Source: an uncultured bacterium
Lineage (GTDB): Bacteria; Verrucomicrobiota; Verrucomicrobiia; CAIQCK01
Assembly (NCBI GenBank): GCA_903870275.1
Contig: CAIQCK010000068.1
Span: 97,808 to 161,807 of the forward strand
Reading direction: 5' to 3'
DNA: 64,000 nt
Shown here piece after piece: positions 16,772-26,225 of this stretch. Both the position numbers and the translations under genes were made by a program. The notes beneath the pieces are model-generated. The model made no database searches. It was not told where the DNA came from and was given only the letters and a program-made list of their open reading frames with translations. How positions within the stretch are numbered: position 1 is the first letter of the stretch; each line of letters begins with the position of its first letter.

Positions 16772-17791
16772 CTACGCCGTCGCCGCCAGTCTTGCTTCCG
16801 GCGAGCAACCGAGTTTGACGGCGAACTGAACGGCGGCAAGGAAGCTGGCGGGATTGGCGACGTTGCGACCGGCGATGTCGTAGGCGGTGCCGTGGTCCGG
16901 CGAGGTGCGGATGAACGGCAGGCCGAGGGTGATGTTCACGCCGTTGTCGAACGCGAGCATCTTCAGCGGCACCAAACCCTGGTCGTGATACATCGCCACG
17001 ACGGCGTCGAACTCGCCCTTGTAGGCTTCGTTAAACAGCGTGTCGGCCGGACGCGGGCCGATGGCGGTGATGCCTTTCTTCACCGCCGCCTGCACGGCGG
17101 GCGCGATGATCTTCTCTTCCTCGTTGCCGAAAATGCCGTTATCGCTGGCGTGCGGGTTCAGACCGGCGACGCCGATGCGGCGCCGCGACAAGCCAAATTT
17201 CTCCAGGGCCGCGTGGGTCAACTCGATGACGTCGAGCAGCTTTTGCTTGGTCAGCGCGCGGGGGACTTCCTTCAGCGCCAGATGAGTCGTGGCGAGCGAG
17301 ACCCGCAACCACGCCGTCGGCGCGAGCGCGCCCGGAACCGGCGGTGGTTTTTGGAAATGGCCGACGAGCATCATGGCGGTGCGCTTGGCGTGGGAGAGTT
17401 TGCCGAGCAGCTCTGTCTGGCCGGGTGTGTTGATGCCGGCGGCGTGAAGCGCAGCCTTGTTGAGCGGCGCCGTGACCAGCGCGGCGATTTTCTTGGCCCG
17501 CGCCAGTTTGACGCCGTACTCGAGCCATTCAGCGGCGGCTTTGGCGGCGCGCTTGTCGGGTTTGCCCGGCTCGACGCTGGCCAAGTCGTGTTTGCCGACT
17601 TCGACGAGTTCGAACGTGGGCCGCACGCCGAGGCTGCGGCACGCGCGGTCGAGAACGCCCGCGTTGCCAATGATGAGGTATTGGTAATTCGGCGGCATCC
17701 GGCCGCTGGACAGGGCCTTGACCACGATCTCGGGCCCAATCCCTGCTGCGTCGCCGATGGTGATGCCGATGACGTCGCTGGTTGTAGTCAT
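16772..17791 (-). CDS. pdxA: 4-hydroxythreonine-4-phosphate dehydrogenase
   Basis: 339 residues. PdxA oxidises 4-phosphohydroxy-L-threonine in the DXP-dependent route to pyridoxal 5'-phosphate. Signatures: 'IGITIGDAAGIGPEIVVKAL' at the start, 'VTAPLNKAAL' with the substrate-binding 'GHTE'-type segment here as 'NTPGQTELLG', and the metal-binding 'GLNPHASDNGIFG' and 'AMYHDQGLVPLKML'. The terminal 'FIRTSPDHGTAYDIAG' is classic. A GAGG lies just before the ATG and overlaps the surA stop; surA ends seven bases upstream. The surA-pdxA pairing also occurs in E. coli. Confidence 0.95.
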   Translation of the reverse strand: MTTTSDVIGITIGDAAGIGPEIVVKALSSGRMPPNYQYLIIGNAGVLDRACRSLGVRPTFELVEVGKHDLASVEPGKPDKRAAKAAAEWLEYGVKLARAKKIAALVTAPLNKAALHAAGINTPGQTELLGKLSHAKRTAMMLVGHFQKPPPVPGALAPTAWLRVSLATTHLALKEVPRALTKQKLLDVIELTHAALEKFGLSRRRIGVAGLNPHASDNGIFGNEEEKIIAPAVQAAVKKGITAIGPRPADTLFNEAYKGEFDAVVAMYHDQGLVPLKMLAFDNGVNITLGLPFIRTSPDHGTAYDIAGRNVANPASFLAAVQFAVKLGCSPEARLAATA

Positions 17792-17798
17792 GGTGACC

Positions 17799-18770
17799 TC
17801 AGAAGTATCGGATATATGCTTTCTGCTTCAATCGTTCGATCCATTTTTGCTCGCGCTCTCTGCGCATCTCCTGCGCCAGATTTTTTTCCACTTCGCCGCG
17901 CACTTCCGTCATGGTGCGGGTGCGTTGCGGCCGCACTTCATCCACTTGGATGATGTAAAAACCGTTCTCGGTTTCGATGGCTTTGCTGTGCTGGCCGGCC
18001 GTCAGCGTAAACGCCACGTCGGCCAGTTCCTTGCGCAAGCCCGATTCCTTGTCCACCCAGCCCCAGTCGCCGCCCGGATTTTTCTGGTTGCCGCTGGAGT
18101 AAATGTTCGCCAAGGCGGCGAAATCCGCGCCGGTTTCAAGCTTCTGCCAGAGATTGTTGGCCAGATCGCGAGCCTCGGCGTTGTTGGAGAGAAGATCTTT
18201 TCGGACGACGATCATGCGGAGCCGGACCTGATAAGGGAGCGTGAACTTCCCCTTGTTCTGATTGTAATATTGCTCGACCGCCGAGGGCGAGATCACAATG
18301 TCGGAGGAGACTTCCTTGTGCCGCAACGCCTGCACGATCACCGGCTCGCGCACGTTCTTCTGCTTCCACTGTTCCAGCGTCATGCCGCGGGCCTGGACGG
18401 TGCGGATCAACGCATTCTTGTCGCCACCGAATTGTTCCTCAATGATCTCGTGCATGCGGGTGTCGAAGACATACTCCGGCAGCTTGTAGCCCTTGTCGGT
18501 GAACTCTTGGAGGATCAGCGCGCGCTCGACCAGCGTGTTGATCGCGTCCACCCAGATCTGTTGCTTTTTCCGGTCGAGTTCCTCGCCGGTATAATTGAGG
18601 CGATAGGCGTTCTCAATGGCGGGGATTCCCACCTCCCTCACATCGGAAACGGTAATCAGCCGGTCGTTGACGATGGCCGCAATTCCGTCAACAGCCGTCT
18701 CCGCAACCGCTTGAGTGCTGATACCAACCAGCAGCGCCGCAAACGGGGCACAATAAAACAACTTCCGCAT
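17799..18770 (-). CDS. surA: Periplasmic SurA-like chaperone and parvulin peptidyl-prolyl isomerase
   Basis: 323 residues if the start is ATG 18770, which gives a clean signal peptide (MRKLFYCAPFAALLVGISTQAVA); in-frame ATGs at 18785 and 18788 are possible. After cleavage come 'VDGIAAIVNDRLITVSDVRE' (the SurA N-terminal opening), a helical chaperone domain, and one parvulin domain ('VRLRMIVVRKD...', 'FAALANIYSSGNQKNPGGDWGWVDKESG...', 'GFYIIQVDEV'). SurA helps outer-membrane proteins fold. E. coli SurA has two parvulin domains; only one is visible here. Upstream of pdxA, downstream of mfd. Confidence 0.85.
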   Translation of the reverse strand: MRKLFYCAPFAALLVGISTQAVAETAVDGIAAIVNDRLITVSDVREVGIPAIENAYRLNYTGEELDRKKQQIWVDAINTLVERALILQEFTDKGYKLPEYVFDTRMHEIIEEQFGGDKNALIRTVQARGMTLEQWKQKNVREPVIVQALRHKEVSSDIVISPSAVEQYYNQNKGKFTLPYQVRLRMIVVRKDLLSNNAEARDLANNLWQKLETGADFAALANIYSSGNQKNPGGDWGWVDKESGLRKELADVAFTLTAGQHSKAIETENGFYIIQVDEVRPQRTRTMTEVRGEVEKNLAQEMRREREQKWIERLKQKAYIRYF

Positions 18771-18874
18771 TTCGTTATATCTCATCATGGCAGGACTTTG
18801 GGCCATCTTCAAGCTTGAAATTCCTGCAAACATAACCAACTGAAATAACGGATCTTATATCTTGAATTGGCCCG

Positions 18875-21800
18875 CTAACTGACTGGTTTTTGCTGGCAAA
18901 TGCTCTTTTTCAGTTCTGCCAGAACTTGGTGGATGTCCTTCAGTTTCGCCGTCGCTGTCTGGCCGCTGAGGCGGGGAAACTTGTCGTTGATTTGCACATA
19001 ATCGTCGCCCCGGGTCAGCATGATTCTGTCACCGCGGGTTTCCACGTTTGTCACGCCGACGTTGCCGGCGAAGAGTTTCAGCGTTGCCAATTGCAGCAGC
19101 AGTTCCGCCGCGGCTGGTGGCTTGCCGAACCGGTCGCGCATTTCCTGCCGCAGCGAGCCGATCTCTTCGACGGACGCCGCCTGCGCCAGCTTCCGATACA
19201 TCTCGATCCGCTGCCGCGTGTCCGAGACATAATCATGCGGCAGGAAACACGGTGCGCGGGCTGCCGTGGGGCGCGGAGCGTCGAGCGTTGGACGTGAAAT
19301 ATCCTCTTTTAGCGACGCTCTACGCTCCACGCTCCACGCTCCACCCTCCCCCTCCGCCTCGCCCGGCGTCAACGCGAGAAAATCCAGCCGTGTGCGGACC
19401 TCCACGCGGGGTTTCACCTTCCGGCCTTTGAGCTGGCCGATGCTTTCCTTCAACAACTGGCAATACAACTCGAAACCGACGGCGGTGATGTGTCCGCTCT
19501 GCTGCCGGCCGAGGATGTTGCCCGCGCCGCGGATCTCCAGGTCGCGCATGGCGATCTTGTAGCCGCTGCCGAGCGAGGAATACTGGCGGATGGCCGAGAT
19601 GCGCCGCCGGGCGGAGTCGAAGAGATGACCGTGCCGCGGCAGCATCAGGCAGGCGTAGGCCTGATGCTTGTAGCGGCCGACGCGCCCGCGGAGCTGGTAG
19701 AGGTCCGCCAGCCCGAACCGGTCAGCGCGGTCAATGATGATCGTGTTGGCGTTCGGGATGTCGAGGCCGCTCTCGATGATCGTCGTGCAAAGCAGCACGT
19801 CAATCTCGCCGTTGACGAACCGCTGCATCACCGACTCCAGCTCGTCCTCGTGCATCTGGCCGTGCCCGATGCCGACGCGCGCCTCCGGCACGAGTTGGCA
19901 GATGCGCAGCGCCACCTTCTCGATGTCGTAGACGCGGTTGTGGAGGTAATAAATCTGCCCGTCGCGCGCCAGCTCGCGCCGGATCGCGTCGCGGATGACG
20001 CGCTCGTCGTAGGCGCAGACCGTCGTTTGCACTGGCAGCCGGTCCGCCGGCGGAGTGTCGAGGCTCGACAGGTCGCGCAGGCCCATCAACGACAGATACA
20101 GCGTCCGCGGGATTGGCGTCGCCGTCAGCGTCAGCACGTCCACCATCTTGCGCAGCCGCTTGAACGTCTCCTTGTGCGCCACGCCGAAGCGCTGCTCCTC
20201 GTCCACAATCACCAGTCCGAGGTCGCGGAACTGCACGTCGCCTGACAGCAGCCGGTGCGTGCCGATGACGATGTCGAGCGAGCCTTCGCGCAGCGCCCGC
20301 AGGATGCGGTTCTGCTGGCGCGTTGTGCGGAACCGGCTGAGCATCTCGATCCGCACCGGGTAATCCGCCATCCGCTCGCAGAAGGTGTTGAAGTGTTGTT
20401 GCGCCAGCACCGTCGTTGGCACCAGCACGGCGACCTGCCGGCCGTCCATCACCGTCTTGAACGCCGCGCGCATCGCCACCTCCGTCTTGCCGTAGCCGAC
20501 ATCGCCGCAGAGCAGCCGGTCCATCGGCTTCGACGCCTCCATGTCGCGCTTGATTTCCTCCGCGCTCGTGAGCTGGTCCGGCGTCTCCTCGTAGATGAAC
20601 GCCGCCTCGAACTCGCGCTGCCACGCCGTGTCCGGCTTGAACGCGTGCCCCGGCAGCGCCGCGCGCGCCGCCTGCAACTCCAGCAGTTCTGCCGCGAGGT
20701 CGCGCGTCGCCAGCTCGGCTGCGTCGCGGCTCTTGCGCCACGCCAGCGAGCCGAGCCGCGACAACGGCGGCGCCGCCTTGCCCGCGCCGACGTAGCGCGT
20801 CACCAGGTGCGCCTGCGCCACCGGCACGTAAAGCCGCGCGCTCCCGGCATACTCGACGGTCATCACCTCCTGCCGCGCGCCGCCGATGTCCACCTCCTGC
20901 AAACCACAGTAGCGTCCGATGCCGTGCTCGATATGCACCACAAAGTCGCCTTCTTCCAACTCCGCGATGTCACTGATGCGCCGCGTCTCGTGCGGCAGCC
21001 GCTTCGCCAGCTTGCGCGGCCGCAGAATGCGATAACGCCCGAAAATCTCCGCGTCGCTTACCACTACCAGCCGCGCGTCCGGCCAGATGAACCCTTGCGC
21101 CAGCGTGCCGATCTCCAGCCGCAACGGCACGCCGTCGAGGCTGTGCAGCGGCAGAATTTCCTTCAACCGCTGCCGCTCGCCCTCGTTGTTGCAGAAGACG
21201 AAAACCTCGCAGTCCTGCTCCGTCCACAGGCGGAGCTGGGAGAAAAACCTTTTCCGTTCCTGCTCCGCCACGCCCGCCTCCGGCAGCCCGCCGGAAATCG
21301 GCCGGTAAGCCTCCAGTGAATTGATCGTCAATTCCACGCTGCCCGCCGTCACCACGTCGCTCAGCGCGACGACGCTGTAGTGGCGGTCTCTGATCGCCGT
21401 TTCCCCATCCGCTGCTGCAGGCTGCGTGCCCTCATGCGGCGCCGCCGTCAATGGTTCAGTCAGCCGCTCGAACGGCAAATGAAATGGGTCGTCTTTCGGC
21501 AACTCCGCCGCGTAGCGCCGCGCCGCTTCCGCCAGCCGGTCCGGTTCGTCGAGCACCAGCAGCGTGTCTGCCGGTAGAAAATCGAGAAGATCGCCGAGCC
21601 ACGAATCGGCCGGGTCGGCAGGTTGTTCGCTGGCAGGGCGTGCCGTCCCGGCGAGCGGGGGCGATTCTGGCGGCAACACCGCCGGCTCGCTTGCCTTGCC
21701 GTTTTTCTCGCGTTCCTGCCAGCGTTGCTGCAACAAACCAATCTCGCCCGCCGGTCCGATCACGCACGACTCGACGCGCCCGGCGCTGACTTGCGTCGCC

Positions 21801-22504
21801 ACGTCGAACCGCCGCATGGAGTCAATCGAGTCGCCAAAAAACTCCAACCGCAGTGGTGTTGGCTCGTCGAGCGGGAACAAATCGAGGATGCCGCCGCGCA
21901 CCGCGAACTGCCCCCGTTCCTGCACCTGCGCCTCGCGCGCGTAGCCGAGCCGCACCAGCTTGCCCGCCAGCGAATCCATTTCCATCTCCTGCTCGGTGCG
22001 AAGCTCCAGCAGCAGCGACCGAAATGCCCGCGGCGAGAACGTGCGTTGCAGCAATGACTGGACGGACGCGACGATGATGGGAAGATGGAGTGATGGGTCT
22101 TGGCCCGTCTGGAATGTGGGAGGGACCTTGGCGTTCCGACCAGCAGAATCGCCGCGCTGAGGCGGCTCCCACATTTTTTCCGACAAACGCTTCAACACGC
22201 GCAGCCGGTCGGCGATGACATCGGCGCTGGGCAGGCCGGCGTGCGGCAACGATTCCCACGCGGGATAGAACTGAGGTTCCGTGCCGAACGCGATGAGGCT
22301 TAGTTCCCAGGCTTCCTGCGATTTCAAACCGTCGGTGACAATCAGCAGCGGCCGGGAAAGTTTTCGCGCCAGCAACGCCGTGAGGAATGGACGCGCCGGT
22401 TCCGCCACCGGCGCCAGAGACAAAAAAGGCCCTCCGGCGATTGCCGCAGCGGCCCGGGGGGTCTCAGCGCAATCCAGCGCAATTTCTACCGGGCCTTTGT
22501 CCAT
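18875..22504 (-). CDS. mfd: Transcription-repair coupling factor Mfd with two in-frame repeat insertions
   Basis: 1209 residues from the ATG at 22504. The frame remains open to 22588, but those codons lie in a GGATT-type repeat, so I exclude them. Mfd is a dsDNA translocase that removes stalled RNA polymerase and recruits UvrA. Visible parts: UvrB-homology N-terminus, RNAP-interacting domain (ELEEGDFVVHIEHGIGRY...), motor with Walker A GDVGYGKTEVAMRAA, VIVDEEQRFG and TATPIPRTLYLSLMGLRDLS, and the TRCF C-terminal domain. Unusual features: residues about 110-131 are encoded by a 63-bp palindromic element, and about 27 residues in the C-terminal linker by heptamer repeats. Confidence 0.93.
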   Translation of the reverse strand: MDKGPVEIALDCAETPRAAAAIAGGPFLSLAPVAEPARPFLTALLARKLSRPLLIVTDGLKSQEAWELSLIAFGTEPQFYPAWESLPHAGLPSADVIADRLRVLKRLSEKMWEPPQRGDSAGRNAKVPPTFQTGQDPSLHLPIIVASVQSLLQRTFSPRAFRSLLLELRTEQEMEMDSLAGKLVRLGYAREAQVQERGQFAVRGGILDLFPLDEPTPLRLEFFGDSIDSMRRFDVATQVSAGRVESCVIGPAGEIGLLQQRWQEREKNGKASEPAVLPPESPPLAGTARPASEQPADPADSWLGDLLDFLPADTLLVLDEPDRLAEAARRYAAELPKDDPFHLPFERLTEPLTAAPHEGTQPAAADGETAIRDRHYSVVALSDVVTAGSVELTINSLEAYRPISGGLPEAGVAEQERKRFFSQLRLWTEQDCEVFVFCNNEGERQRLKEILPLHSLDGVPLRLEIGTLAQGFIWPDARLVVVSDAEIFGRYRILRPRKLAKRLPHETRRISDIAELEEGDFVVHIEHGIGRYCGLQEVDIGGARQEVMTVEYAGSARLYVPVAQAHLVTRYVGAGKAAPPLSRLGSLAWRKSRDAAELATRDLAAELLELQAARAALPGHAFKPDTAWQREFEAAFIYEETPDQLTSAEEIKRDMEASKPMDRLLCGDVGYGKTEVAMRAAFKTVMDGRQVAVLVPTTVLAQQHFNTFCERMADYPVRIEMLSRFRTTRQQNRILRALREGSLDIVIGTHRLLSGDVQFRDLGLVIVDEEQRFGVAHKETFKRLRKMVDVLTLTATPIPRTLYLSLMGLRDLSSLDTPPADRLPVQTTVCAYDERVIRDAIRRELARDGQIYYLHNRVYDIEKVALRICQLVPEARVGIGHGQMHEDELESVMQRFVNGEIDVLLCTTIIESGLDIPNANTIIIDRADRFGLADLYQLRGRVGRYKHQAYACLMLPRHGHLFDSARRRISAIRQYSSLGSGYKIAMRDLEIRGAGNILGRQQSGHITAVGFELYCQLLKESIGQLKGRKVKPRVEVRTRLDFLALTPGEAEGEGGAWSVERRASLKEDISRPTLDAPRPTAARAPCFLPHDYVSDTRQRIEMYRKLAQAASVEEIGSLRQEMRDRFGKPPAAAELLLQLATLKLFAGNVGVTNVETRGDRIMLTRGDDYVQINDKFPRLSGQTATAKLKDIHQVLAELKKSICQQKPVS
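19271..19346. repeat. Heptamer repeat hairpin inside mfd coding sequence
   Basis: On the + strand, GCGCGGAGCGTCGAGCGTTG and following bases (19271-19295) face tandem ACGCTCT, ACGCTCC, ACGCTCC, ACGCTCC units (19315-19345). The arms are complementary. Translated in the mfd frame this gives the low-complexity segment WSVERRASLKEDISRPTLDA, in a linker where Mfd proteins vary in length. Confidence 0.75.
22113..22175. repeat. 63-bp palindromic element inserted in frame in mfd
   Basis: The element begins AATGTGGGAG and ends CTCCCACATT, a perfect 10-bp terminal inverted repeat. Its length is exactly 21 codons, and the mfd frame continues on both sides. It encodes a Pro/Gly-rich segment (WEPPQRGDSAGRNAKVPP). 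That segment does not resemble the Mfd/UvrB N-terminal fold, so this looks like an insertion tolerated in a surface loop. Confidence 0.75.
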
Positions 22505-22626
22505 TTCGGATTTCGGATTGTGGATTGCGGATTTGACGGATTCCGCATCCCACAATCCGAAATGCCGTTGCTTGCGAGGTTCTCGCAAGCGCGCCCAACT
22601 GTAGCGGCAGTCTCAGACCGCCGCAA
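22502..22626. repeat. GGATT-type inverted repeat and second palindrome fragment upstream of mfd
   Basis: GATTTCGGATTGTGG (about 22509-22523) is inverted as CACAATCCGAAATGC (about 22550-22564), with further GGATTGCGGATT units between. At 22599-22626 a TGTAGCGGCAGTCTCAGACCGCCG segment resembles the arms of the inverted repeat at 52753-52809. The mfd start codon lies at the edge of this region. Confidence 0.6.
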
Positions 22627-22675
22627 GGCAGGGCCAGACCAGCCAAAGTAACAATACGCGTTCTACGCCGATCTG

Positions 22676-23644
22676 TCAGCGTTGATAAATCTCGGTCCGA
22701 AAAATGTAGGGTGTCTTACCTTTTGGGAAAAGGTCGTTGATCAAATACTCGACCGTCTTCAGAAGTTTTTCTTTCTGTCCTTTCTCAAAACTGAAGCCAA
22801 TGTCACGACTAAATCCTTCAATTTCCCAAAATCCTCTGGCTACGGAACGATGGTCCTCGAATTTGATGCCTTGCTGGGTAAGCCACTCGATCAGCTTCTT
22901 GACGGTTTCTTCCGGCAGGGCGAAAACCGTCGGAAGTGCGTCGGGAAGAGCGCCTTTATAAGGCTCATAATCCAAGCCTGGAGACCTGTTTTTCTTTTCC
23001 TTTTCGAGGACAGAGATCCCAACAAAATAGGAGTCACTGCATATAGTTACAATGCAATTCCAAACCCCATCCGAAGGGGACATGTTTGCCCGGATGTCCT
23101 GTGAATCGGATGTTTGAGCCGGCTTTTGATTTACAGTTTTGGCCAGCGCATCCAGCAACTTTTGTTTGTCCGCGAGTTTCTCGTCATGACTGACAGTTCT
23201 TGAATTCATCACCGCATCCGCCTCTTTTGCTTTTTCGAGTCGTTCCTTTTCCATCTTTGCTTCGAGGTCGGGAGGCTCTTCAGATGAAATCTTCCAGAGC
23301 TTCATTTTCTTTTGCTTGTCCAATTCAAAATGAAGCGTTTGATCCGTGGGATCGAATTCGAGTTGCAATTCTCTTGGCAGGTTTTTGCCGCGACCTCGCA
23401 AGTCAATGTCACGCCCACGCAGGACAATTCCCTTGTCTGTAACCGACCAACGAATGATGTCTCCTCCGACCGACATGGCAAACGTGCCTCGGCCATCTTT
23501 TCGGAGTCCCAGGAAGGCTTGGCCGAAGGCCTCTTGCTCTTTATTGCTCCAAGAACCGACGTAGTCGAATCCGAACGAAGTGAGCGGCCAGAAAAGCACA
23601 GCTAGCAGAAAAAATGCAAATCGAGTTTTAATACGAGCCTCCAC
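22676..23644 (-). CDS. Secreted hypothetical protein, low GC
   Basis: 322 residues. A signal peptide is likely (RFAFFLLAVLFWPLTSFG). The N-terminal third has the look of a small beta-barrel ('GSWSNKEQEAFGQAFLGLRKDGRGTFAMSVGG'), followed by a charged helical stretch (EAKMEKERLEKAKEADA) and an alpha/beta C-terminal part. I do not recognise a family. It is distinctly less GC-rich than mfd and mdh on either side, with a different codon preference, which suggests horizontal acquisition. It stands alone, with short gaps on both sides. Confidence 0.6.
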   Translation of the reverse strand: MEARIKTRFAFFLLAVLFWPLTSFGFDYVGSWSNKEQEAFGQAFLGLRKDGRGTFAMSVGGDIIRWSVTDKGIVLRGRDIDLRGRGKNLPRELQLEFDPTDQTLHFELDKQKKMKLWKISSEEPPDLEAKMEKERLEKAKEADAVMNSRTVSHDEKLADKQKLLDALAKTVNQKPAQTSDSQDIRANMSPSDGVWNCIVTICSDSYFVGISVLEKEKKNRSPGLDYEPYKGALPDALPTVFALPEETVKKLIEWLTQQGIKFEDHRSVARGFWEIEGFSRDIGFSFEKGQKEKLLKTVEYLINDLFPKGKTPYIFRTEIYQR

Positions 23645-23733
23645 TTGCCAGTTTGGCAGTGATTCGAGGTCAAGTAAATCTCCGAATGAACTGGATCACA
23701 ATCCGGCCATCCGCCATTCGTCTCACACGCCGC

Positions 23734-24723
23734 CTACTTCGGCAGCAACTCGGCGACGAGCGACTTCTCTTCCTTCAACTCGTTCTCCGTCGCCGTGATC
23801 TTCGCGCGACTGAAATCGTTGAGCGGCACGCCCTGCACGATTTCCCGGTTTTTGCCGTCGCTGCGCATTGGATAGCTGAAGATGAGGCCCTTTTCAATGC
23901 CGTAGCTGCCGTCGGAGCAGACCGCGACGCTGAACCAATCGTCCTTCGGCGTCGGCGTCGTCAGCGCGCGCACCGTGTCCACGACGGCGTTGGCGGCGCT
24001 GGCGGCGCTGCTGAGGCCGCGCGCCTCGATGATGGCCGCGCCGCGTTTCTGGACGGTGGCGATGAAGTCCTTCTCCAGCCACTCGCGGTGGCCGATGACG
24101 TCGGTGAGGGGCCGGCCGCCGATCTTCGCGTTGAAGAAATCCGGATACATCGTGGAACTGTGGTTGCCCCAAATGGCGAGGTTGGTGACGGCGGCGACAT
24201 CCGCGCCGGCTTTCTTCGCGATCTGGGTCCGGGCGCGGTTCTCGTCGAGCTTGGTCATCGCATGCCAGCGGTCGCGGGGGACGCCGGGCGCGTTGTTCAT
24301 GGCGATGAAACAGTTGGTGTTGCACGGATTGCCGACGACGAGGATGCGCACGTCGCTGGCGGCGTTCTTCTGGATGGCGTGGCCCTGGCCGATGAAAATC
24401 TTGCCGTTGATGCCGAGCAGGTCCTTGCGCTCCATGCCGGCCTTGCGCGGGACGCTGCCGACCAGGAGACACCAGTTCACGCCCTTGAAGCCTTCGTTGA
24501 GGTCGGCGGTGGGCACGACGCCTTTGAGCAGCGGGAACGCGCAGTCCTCGAGTTCCATCACGACGCCGTTGAGCGCTTTCAACGCCGGCTCGATCTCAAT
24601 GAGGTGAAGGATCACCGGCTGCTCCGGCCCGAACATCGCGCCGGAGGCGATGCGGAAAAGAAGCGAATAACCGATTTGGCCGGCAGCGCCGGTGACAGCA
24701 ACGCGAATGGGTGTTTTGTTCAT
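23734..24723 (-). CDS. mdh: Malate dehydrogenase, cytosolic type
   Basis: 329 residues. Interconverts malate and oxaloacetate with NAD(H) in the TCA cycle. The N-terminal Rossmann motif '[25 protein letters not shown]' is diagnostic of the MDH type 2 (cytosolic-like) family. Catalytic and substrate residues are visible in '[18 protein letters not shown]' (mobile-loop arginines), 'VVGNPCNTN' and '[13 protein letters not shown]' (catalytic His). It is divergent from the aldo/keto reductase gene, with about 230 bases between the starts. Confidence 0.95.
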   Translation of the reverse strand: MNKTPIRVAVTGAAGQIGYSLLFRIASGAMFGPEQPVILHLIEIEPALKALNGVVMELEDCAFPLLKGVVPTADLNEGFKGVNWCLLVGSVPRKAGMERKDLLGINGKIFIGQGHAIQKNAASDVRILVVGNPCNTNCFIAMNNAPGVPRDRWHAMTKLDENRARTQIAKKAGADVAAVTNLAIWGNHSSTMYPDFFNAKIGGRPLTDVIGHREWLEKDFIATVQKRGAAIIEARGLSSAASAANAVVDTVRALTTPTPKDDWFSVAVCSDGSYGIEKGLIFSYPMRSDGKNREIVQGVPLNDFSRAKITATENELKEEKSLVAELLPK

Positions 24724-24953
24724 GTAATGGCTCCAAGTGCGCGGAATATAGGTGGCCGAGTCCGGTCGCGCAAATTTTTTGGCGAAAAAAGGCCGCAGCC
24801 TTCACCGCGCCAGGCGGAATCACGACCGCGGCTGCGCGTGAGTCGTTGGCGCGGCATCTCGAAGTTTCGGTCTTGTCCGGCCCATGGCGACGGCGTAGGC
24901 TGCGCGGCGTCAGCGGTAACTTGTGTTGATCGCGGCAACGAAAGGAGTTCGCC

Positions 24954-26192
24954 ATGAAAGCTGAAGAGAGCGGGTCTGTGACACGTCGCCATTTTTTGGA
25001 GACAACCACCGCGGCAACGTTGGGGGTGCTGGCGGCAAACCACCCGGCGCCAGCGGCCGGCGAACCGGCGGCAGGCATGAAGTATCGCCGGCTCGGCCGC
25101 ACCAACCTCAAGATTTCCGAGATCGGTCTGGGCTGCGCCAGCGGGCTGCGTTCGCAACAGCTTGGGCCGGAGCAGTTCAATAAGTATCGCGAGGCGCTTC
25201 CGATGATCGCGCAGCGGTTGCTGGACCACGGCGGCAACTTCGTCGCCACCTCTGCCAGCTACCACGACACCGAGGAGATTCTCGGCCGCGCGTTGAAAGG
25301 CCGCCGCAAGGACGTCTTCATCTTCACGGCGTCCGGCAAGAAGGACGCCAAGGCCGTCATCGCCGACTGCGAGCGGAGCCTGACGCGGTTCCAGACGGAC
25401 GTGATTGACGGCTACTTCGGGCACGGCGGCTGGAGCGACGGATTTGGCGAGGCGGCGCAGACGCTCAAGCAGCAGGGCAAAATCCGCTTCATCGGCATGA
25501 GCTGCCACATCCCTGAGAAACACCGCGAGCGCGTCGAGGCGGGTTTGGTGGACTTCATTTTCCAGCCCTACAACTACATGAACCTCGCCAAGTGGACGGA
25601 GAAGACCGACCGCGTTGGCACGGAGGAACTGTTCGAGCTGTGCAAGAAGAAGGACGTGGGCGTGATGGTGATCAAGCCGATGACCGGACACTTCATTCCC
25701 AACTGGGCGAAGCAGACCGACGATCCGAAGGTGGCCGGGCTGCTCACGGAACTGAAGACGGTCGGTAAACAGAACCTCTACCAGGCGTTTCTGTTGTGGG
25801 TGTTGAAGAACCCCAACGTCTGCTGCGCCATCGTCGGCATGGGCGCGACGCAAGACGTGACGGAGAACTGCGCGGCGCTGACGCAGAAGTTCGGCGCGCT
25901 CCATGAGCGCCTGCTGGAGCAATACGCCGCCCTCGCCACGGGCGACTATTGCCGGATGTGCGAGACGTGCGTTCCAACCTGTCCGGCGGGCGTGCGCATC
26001 CCGGACATCCTCCGCTACCGCATGTATCACCAAAACTACGGTCATCGCCGCGACGCGCGCGAACTCTACGCCGCGCTGCCGGCCCATCAACAAGCGCCGG
26101 CCTGCACGGAGTGCGGCCAGTGCGAACAGGTCTGCCCCGCCCGGCTTGCGATTGTCCGAAAGCTCAAAGCCGCCCATGAGTTGCTGGCCTGA
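24954..26192 (+). CDS. Tat-exported aldo/keto reductase with C-terminal 2[4Fe-4S] ferredoxin-like domain
   Basis: 412 residues; AAAGGAG seven bases before the ATG. The N-terminus has a twin-arginine signal (SVTRRHFLETTTAATLGVLAA). Residues about 43-320 form an AKR TIM barrel ('KYRRLGRTNLKISEIGLGC', 'DVIDGYFGHGG', 'KIRFIGMSCH'). The C-terminal 90 residues contain CRMCETCVPTCPAG and CTECGQCEQVCP, eight cysteines in the CxxCxxCxxxCP pattern for two [4Fe-4S] clusters. Such proteins are common in Planctomycetota and Verrucomicrobiota; the substrate is unknown. The next gene starts 34 bases downstream. Confidence 0.85.
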   Translation: MKAEESGSVTRRHFLETTTAATLGVLAANHPAPAAGEPAAGMKYRRLGRTNLKISEIGLGCASGLRSQQLGPEQFNKYREALPMIAQRLLDHGGNFVATSASYHDTEEILGRALKGRRKDVFIFTASGKKDAKAVIADCERSLTRFQTDVIDGYFGHGGWSDGFGEAAQTLKQQGKIRFIGMSCHIPEKHRERVEAGLVDFIFQPYNYMNLAKWTEKTDRVGTEELFELCKKKDVGVMVIKPMTGHFIPNWAKQTDDPKVAGLLTELKTVGKQNLYQAFLLWVLKNPNVCCAIVGMGATQDVTENCAALTQKFGALHERLLEQYAALATGDYCRMCETCVPTCPAGVRIPDILRYRMYHQNYGHRRDARELYAALPAHQQAPACTECGQCEQVCPARLAIVRKLKAAHELLA

Positions 26193-26225
26193 CGCACACC
26201 CGTTGCGAAGAGGAACGCCGGTCTT

